This document shows, in pieces, positions 62,665 to 64,000 of a DNA stretch of 64,000 nucleotides (position 1 is the first letter of the stretch; every line of letters starts with the position of its first letter). The DNA is from Geobacter sp. AOG2. GTDB lineage: Bacteria > Desulfobacterota > Desulfuromonadia > Geobacterales > Pseudopelobacteraceae. The translations under genes and the position numbers were made by a program. Under the pieces are notes generated by a model. That model did no database searches. It worked only from the letters and a program-made list of their open reading frames with translations, and was not told the origin of the DNA. Where the stretch lies: positions 652,049-716,048 of the forward strand of contig NZ_BLJA01000001.1 of NCBI RefSeq assembly GCF_019972295.1. Reading direction: 5' to 3'.

Positions 62665-64000
62665 ATGGACATGATTACAATTCCAGCCGTCAGCATGACC
62701 CCGATCCTGCCGGAGATATTCCTCTCCGCGCTTGCCATGGCCCTGCTACTGATCAACGTCTTTGTTCCCAGCAAGCAGAAGTCTTACTTGGGGTATATCA
62801 GTTTCATCGGCGTGGTGGTGGCGGCAATCCTGGTGGGGGCCGGATGGGGTGGGCCGGCTGAGAGCAGCTTTAGCGGTTCGGTTGTTCAGGATAACTTCGC
62901 CACCTTTTTCAAGATGATCTTCCTGGTATCCGCCGGTCTGGCGATCCTTATCTCCGACCAATATATGGAGCGGGAAGGATGCAACCATGGCGAGCTTTAC
63001 CCGCTGATTCTCTTCACCGTGGTGGGTATGATGCTGATGGCGGCAGGAACCGACCTGATGACGATTTTCCTCGGACTGGAGGTCATGTCCGTAGCCCTGT
63101 ATGTTCTGGCCGGTTTCAATCGTGCCAATACGAAGTCGAACGAGGCCGGTCTTAAATACTTCCTTCTGGGCTGTTTTTCCACCGGTTTTCTGCTCTATGG
63201 AATGGCCCTGACCTATGGTGCCACCGGCACCACCCGTATCGCCAAGATTGCTGCAATCGTCGGGCAGATGACGGTGCCTTCCGCTAACATCATGCTGGTG
63301 GCCGGCATGCTTCTGATGCTGACCGGTTTTGCTTTCAAGGTTGCTGCAGCGCCGTTTCACATGTGGACTCCCGATGTCTATGAGGGGGCTCCGACCCCCA
63401 TGACGGCCTTCATGTCGGCCGGCCCCAAAGCTGCCGGCTTCGCAGCCGCCCTGAGGATTTTCCTTGTAGCCCTCCCGACCCTTCAGGTGGAATGGAGCCA
63501 GGTCCTGTGGGTATTGGCCGTTTTGACCATGACGGTCGGCAATATCACCGCGTTGCGCCAGGACAACATCAAACGCATGCTGGCCTACTCGTCCATCGCC
63601 CATGCCGGCTATGCCCTGGTCGGTTTCGCCGCCGGTAACGGCACCGGCACCGCCGGTATCCTGTTCTACATGCTCTCCTACGCCTTTATGAATATCGGCG
63701 CTTTCGCAGTGATCATCCTGATCGGCAAAAAGGGTGAATCCAACGGCTCGGTCATGGACTTCGCCGGCCTCGGCTTCAAGCACCCCGTCTTGGCGGTGGC
63801 CATGTCCGTGTTCCTGTTCTCGTTGGCCGGTATGCCCCCCACGGCCGGTTTCATCGGAAAGTTTTACTTGTTCTCCGGTGCCATCCAGAAGGGTTATATC
63901 GGGCTCGCCATCATCGGCGTTCTTAACAGCGCCGCATCGGTTTACTATTACCTGCGTGTGATGGTCTATATGTATATGAAGGAGCCGACCGAGGACTTCG
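62665..64000 (+). CDS. nuoN: NADH-quinone oxidoreductase subunit N (cut by window end)
   Basis: Third antiporter-like subunit; 445 codons are present and the frame is still open at the window edge, close to the usual 475-490 residues. Markers: LGLEVMSVALYVLAGFNR (Glu), KVAAAPFHMWTPDVYEGAPTPMTAFMS and RMLAYSSIAHAGYALVGFA. GGAGG precedes the ATG at 62665. Last gene of nuoA-N, 34 bases after nuoM. Confidence 0.95.
   Translation, partial: MDMITIPAVSMTPILPEIFLSALAMALLLINVFVPSKQKSYLGYISFIGVVVAAILVGAGWGGPAESSFSGSVVQDNFATFFKMIFLVSAGLAILISDQYMEREGCNHGELYPLILFTVVGMMLMAAGTDLMTIFLGLEVMSVALYVLAGFNRANTKSNEAGLKYFLLGCFSTGFLLYGMALTYGATGTTRIAKIAAIVGQMTVPSANIMLVAGMLLMLTGFAFKVAAAPFHMWTPDVYEGAPTPMTAFMSAGPKAAGFAAALRIFLVALPTLQVEWSQVLWVLAVLTMTVGNITALRQDNIKRMLAYSSIAHAGYALVGFAAGNGTGTAGILFYMLSYAFMNIGAFAVIILIGKKGESNGSVMDFAGLGFKHPVLAVAMSVFLFSLAGMPPTAGFIGKFYLFSGAIQKGYIGLAIIGVLNSAASVYYYLRVMVYMYMKEPTEDF

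Noticed and set aside
62746-63783. Minus-strand open frame of 345 codons opposite nuoN
   Set aside because: Shadow of nuoN; His- and Gln-rich composition is that of antisense to membrane-protein codons.

Overview
The window looks like a chromosomal segment of a Geobacter-type deltaproteobacterium (Desulfuromonadia, Geobacter/Pelobacter group). The grounds are: a complete-style nuoA-N operon with separate nuoC and nuoD and an enlarged NuoF; an F0-only cluster (atpZ-atpI-atpB-atpE) with no F1 genes beside it; DUF4911 and DUF4080 proteins; a recA-pilT-recX-alaS block; and GC-rich codon use. The exact genus cannot be fixed from sequence reading alone. Most of the 64 kb is housekeeping and biosynthesis. 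No phage, transposase, integrase, CRISPR array, toxin-antitoxin pair or recognisable defence system was seen.

Layout. 0-7.5 kb: two tandem kup potassium transporters (minus strand), then an arnD-like deformylase, a DUF4911 protein and an MFS transporter (plus strand), then a decayed DUF1343/NamZ-type pseudogene. 7.5-10.2 kb: a cobalamin-binding radical SAM protein and a CapA-like exported protein (minus strand). 10.2-15 kb: serS and tRNA-Ser(UGA), followed by a 1.5-kb AT-rich insert. The insert carries a MucR-like regulator and ends in a degenerate copy of the tRNA 3' end. An Hpt-REC-REC-GGDEF protein follows. 15-20.6 kb: small exported and cytoplasmic proteins, hemE, VOC and WbuC-like proteins and a PLP aminotransferase. 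20.7-24 kb: tatA, then a chemoreceptor-like protein overlapping an outer-membrane DUF3187 gene.

24-30 kb: lysR-leuC-leuD on the minus strand and larB-larC-cinA on the plus strand. 30-37 kb: recA, pilT, recX, alaS and a REC-histidine kinase. 37-43 kb: the arginine genes argB, argD, argF, argG and argH, interrupted by a ~100-bp dispersed repeat. 43-45.5 kb: an ExeA-like ATPase, a GspB-like protein and a lipoprotein. 45.6-48.8 kb: atpE, atpB, atpI, atpZ and hemL on the minus strand. 49 kb to the end: nuoA to nuoN (nuoN is cut by the window edge), divergent from hemL.

How the parts work together. nuoA-N encodes complex I, and the atp genes encode the membrane sector of the ATP synthase, so the right third is about membrane bioenergetics. 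argB-H converts N-acetylglutamate to arginine except for the argC and argJ/argE steps, which are elsewhere. leuCD serves branched-chain amino acid synthesis. larB and larC make intermediates of the nickel-pincer nucleotide, and cinA, which overlaps larC, may feed nicotinate nucleotides to the same pathway. The points most worth a second look are the tRNA-Ser-bounded insert with its repeat-tailed MucR protein, a three-copy intergenic repeat family, a terminator-like hairpin in the leader of the distal kup gene, a chemoreceptor lacking canonical tip residues, and the larC-cinA coupling.
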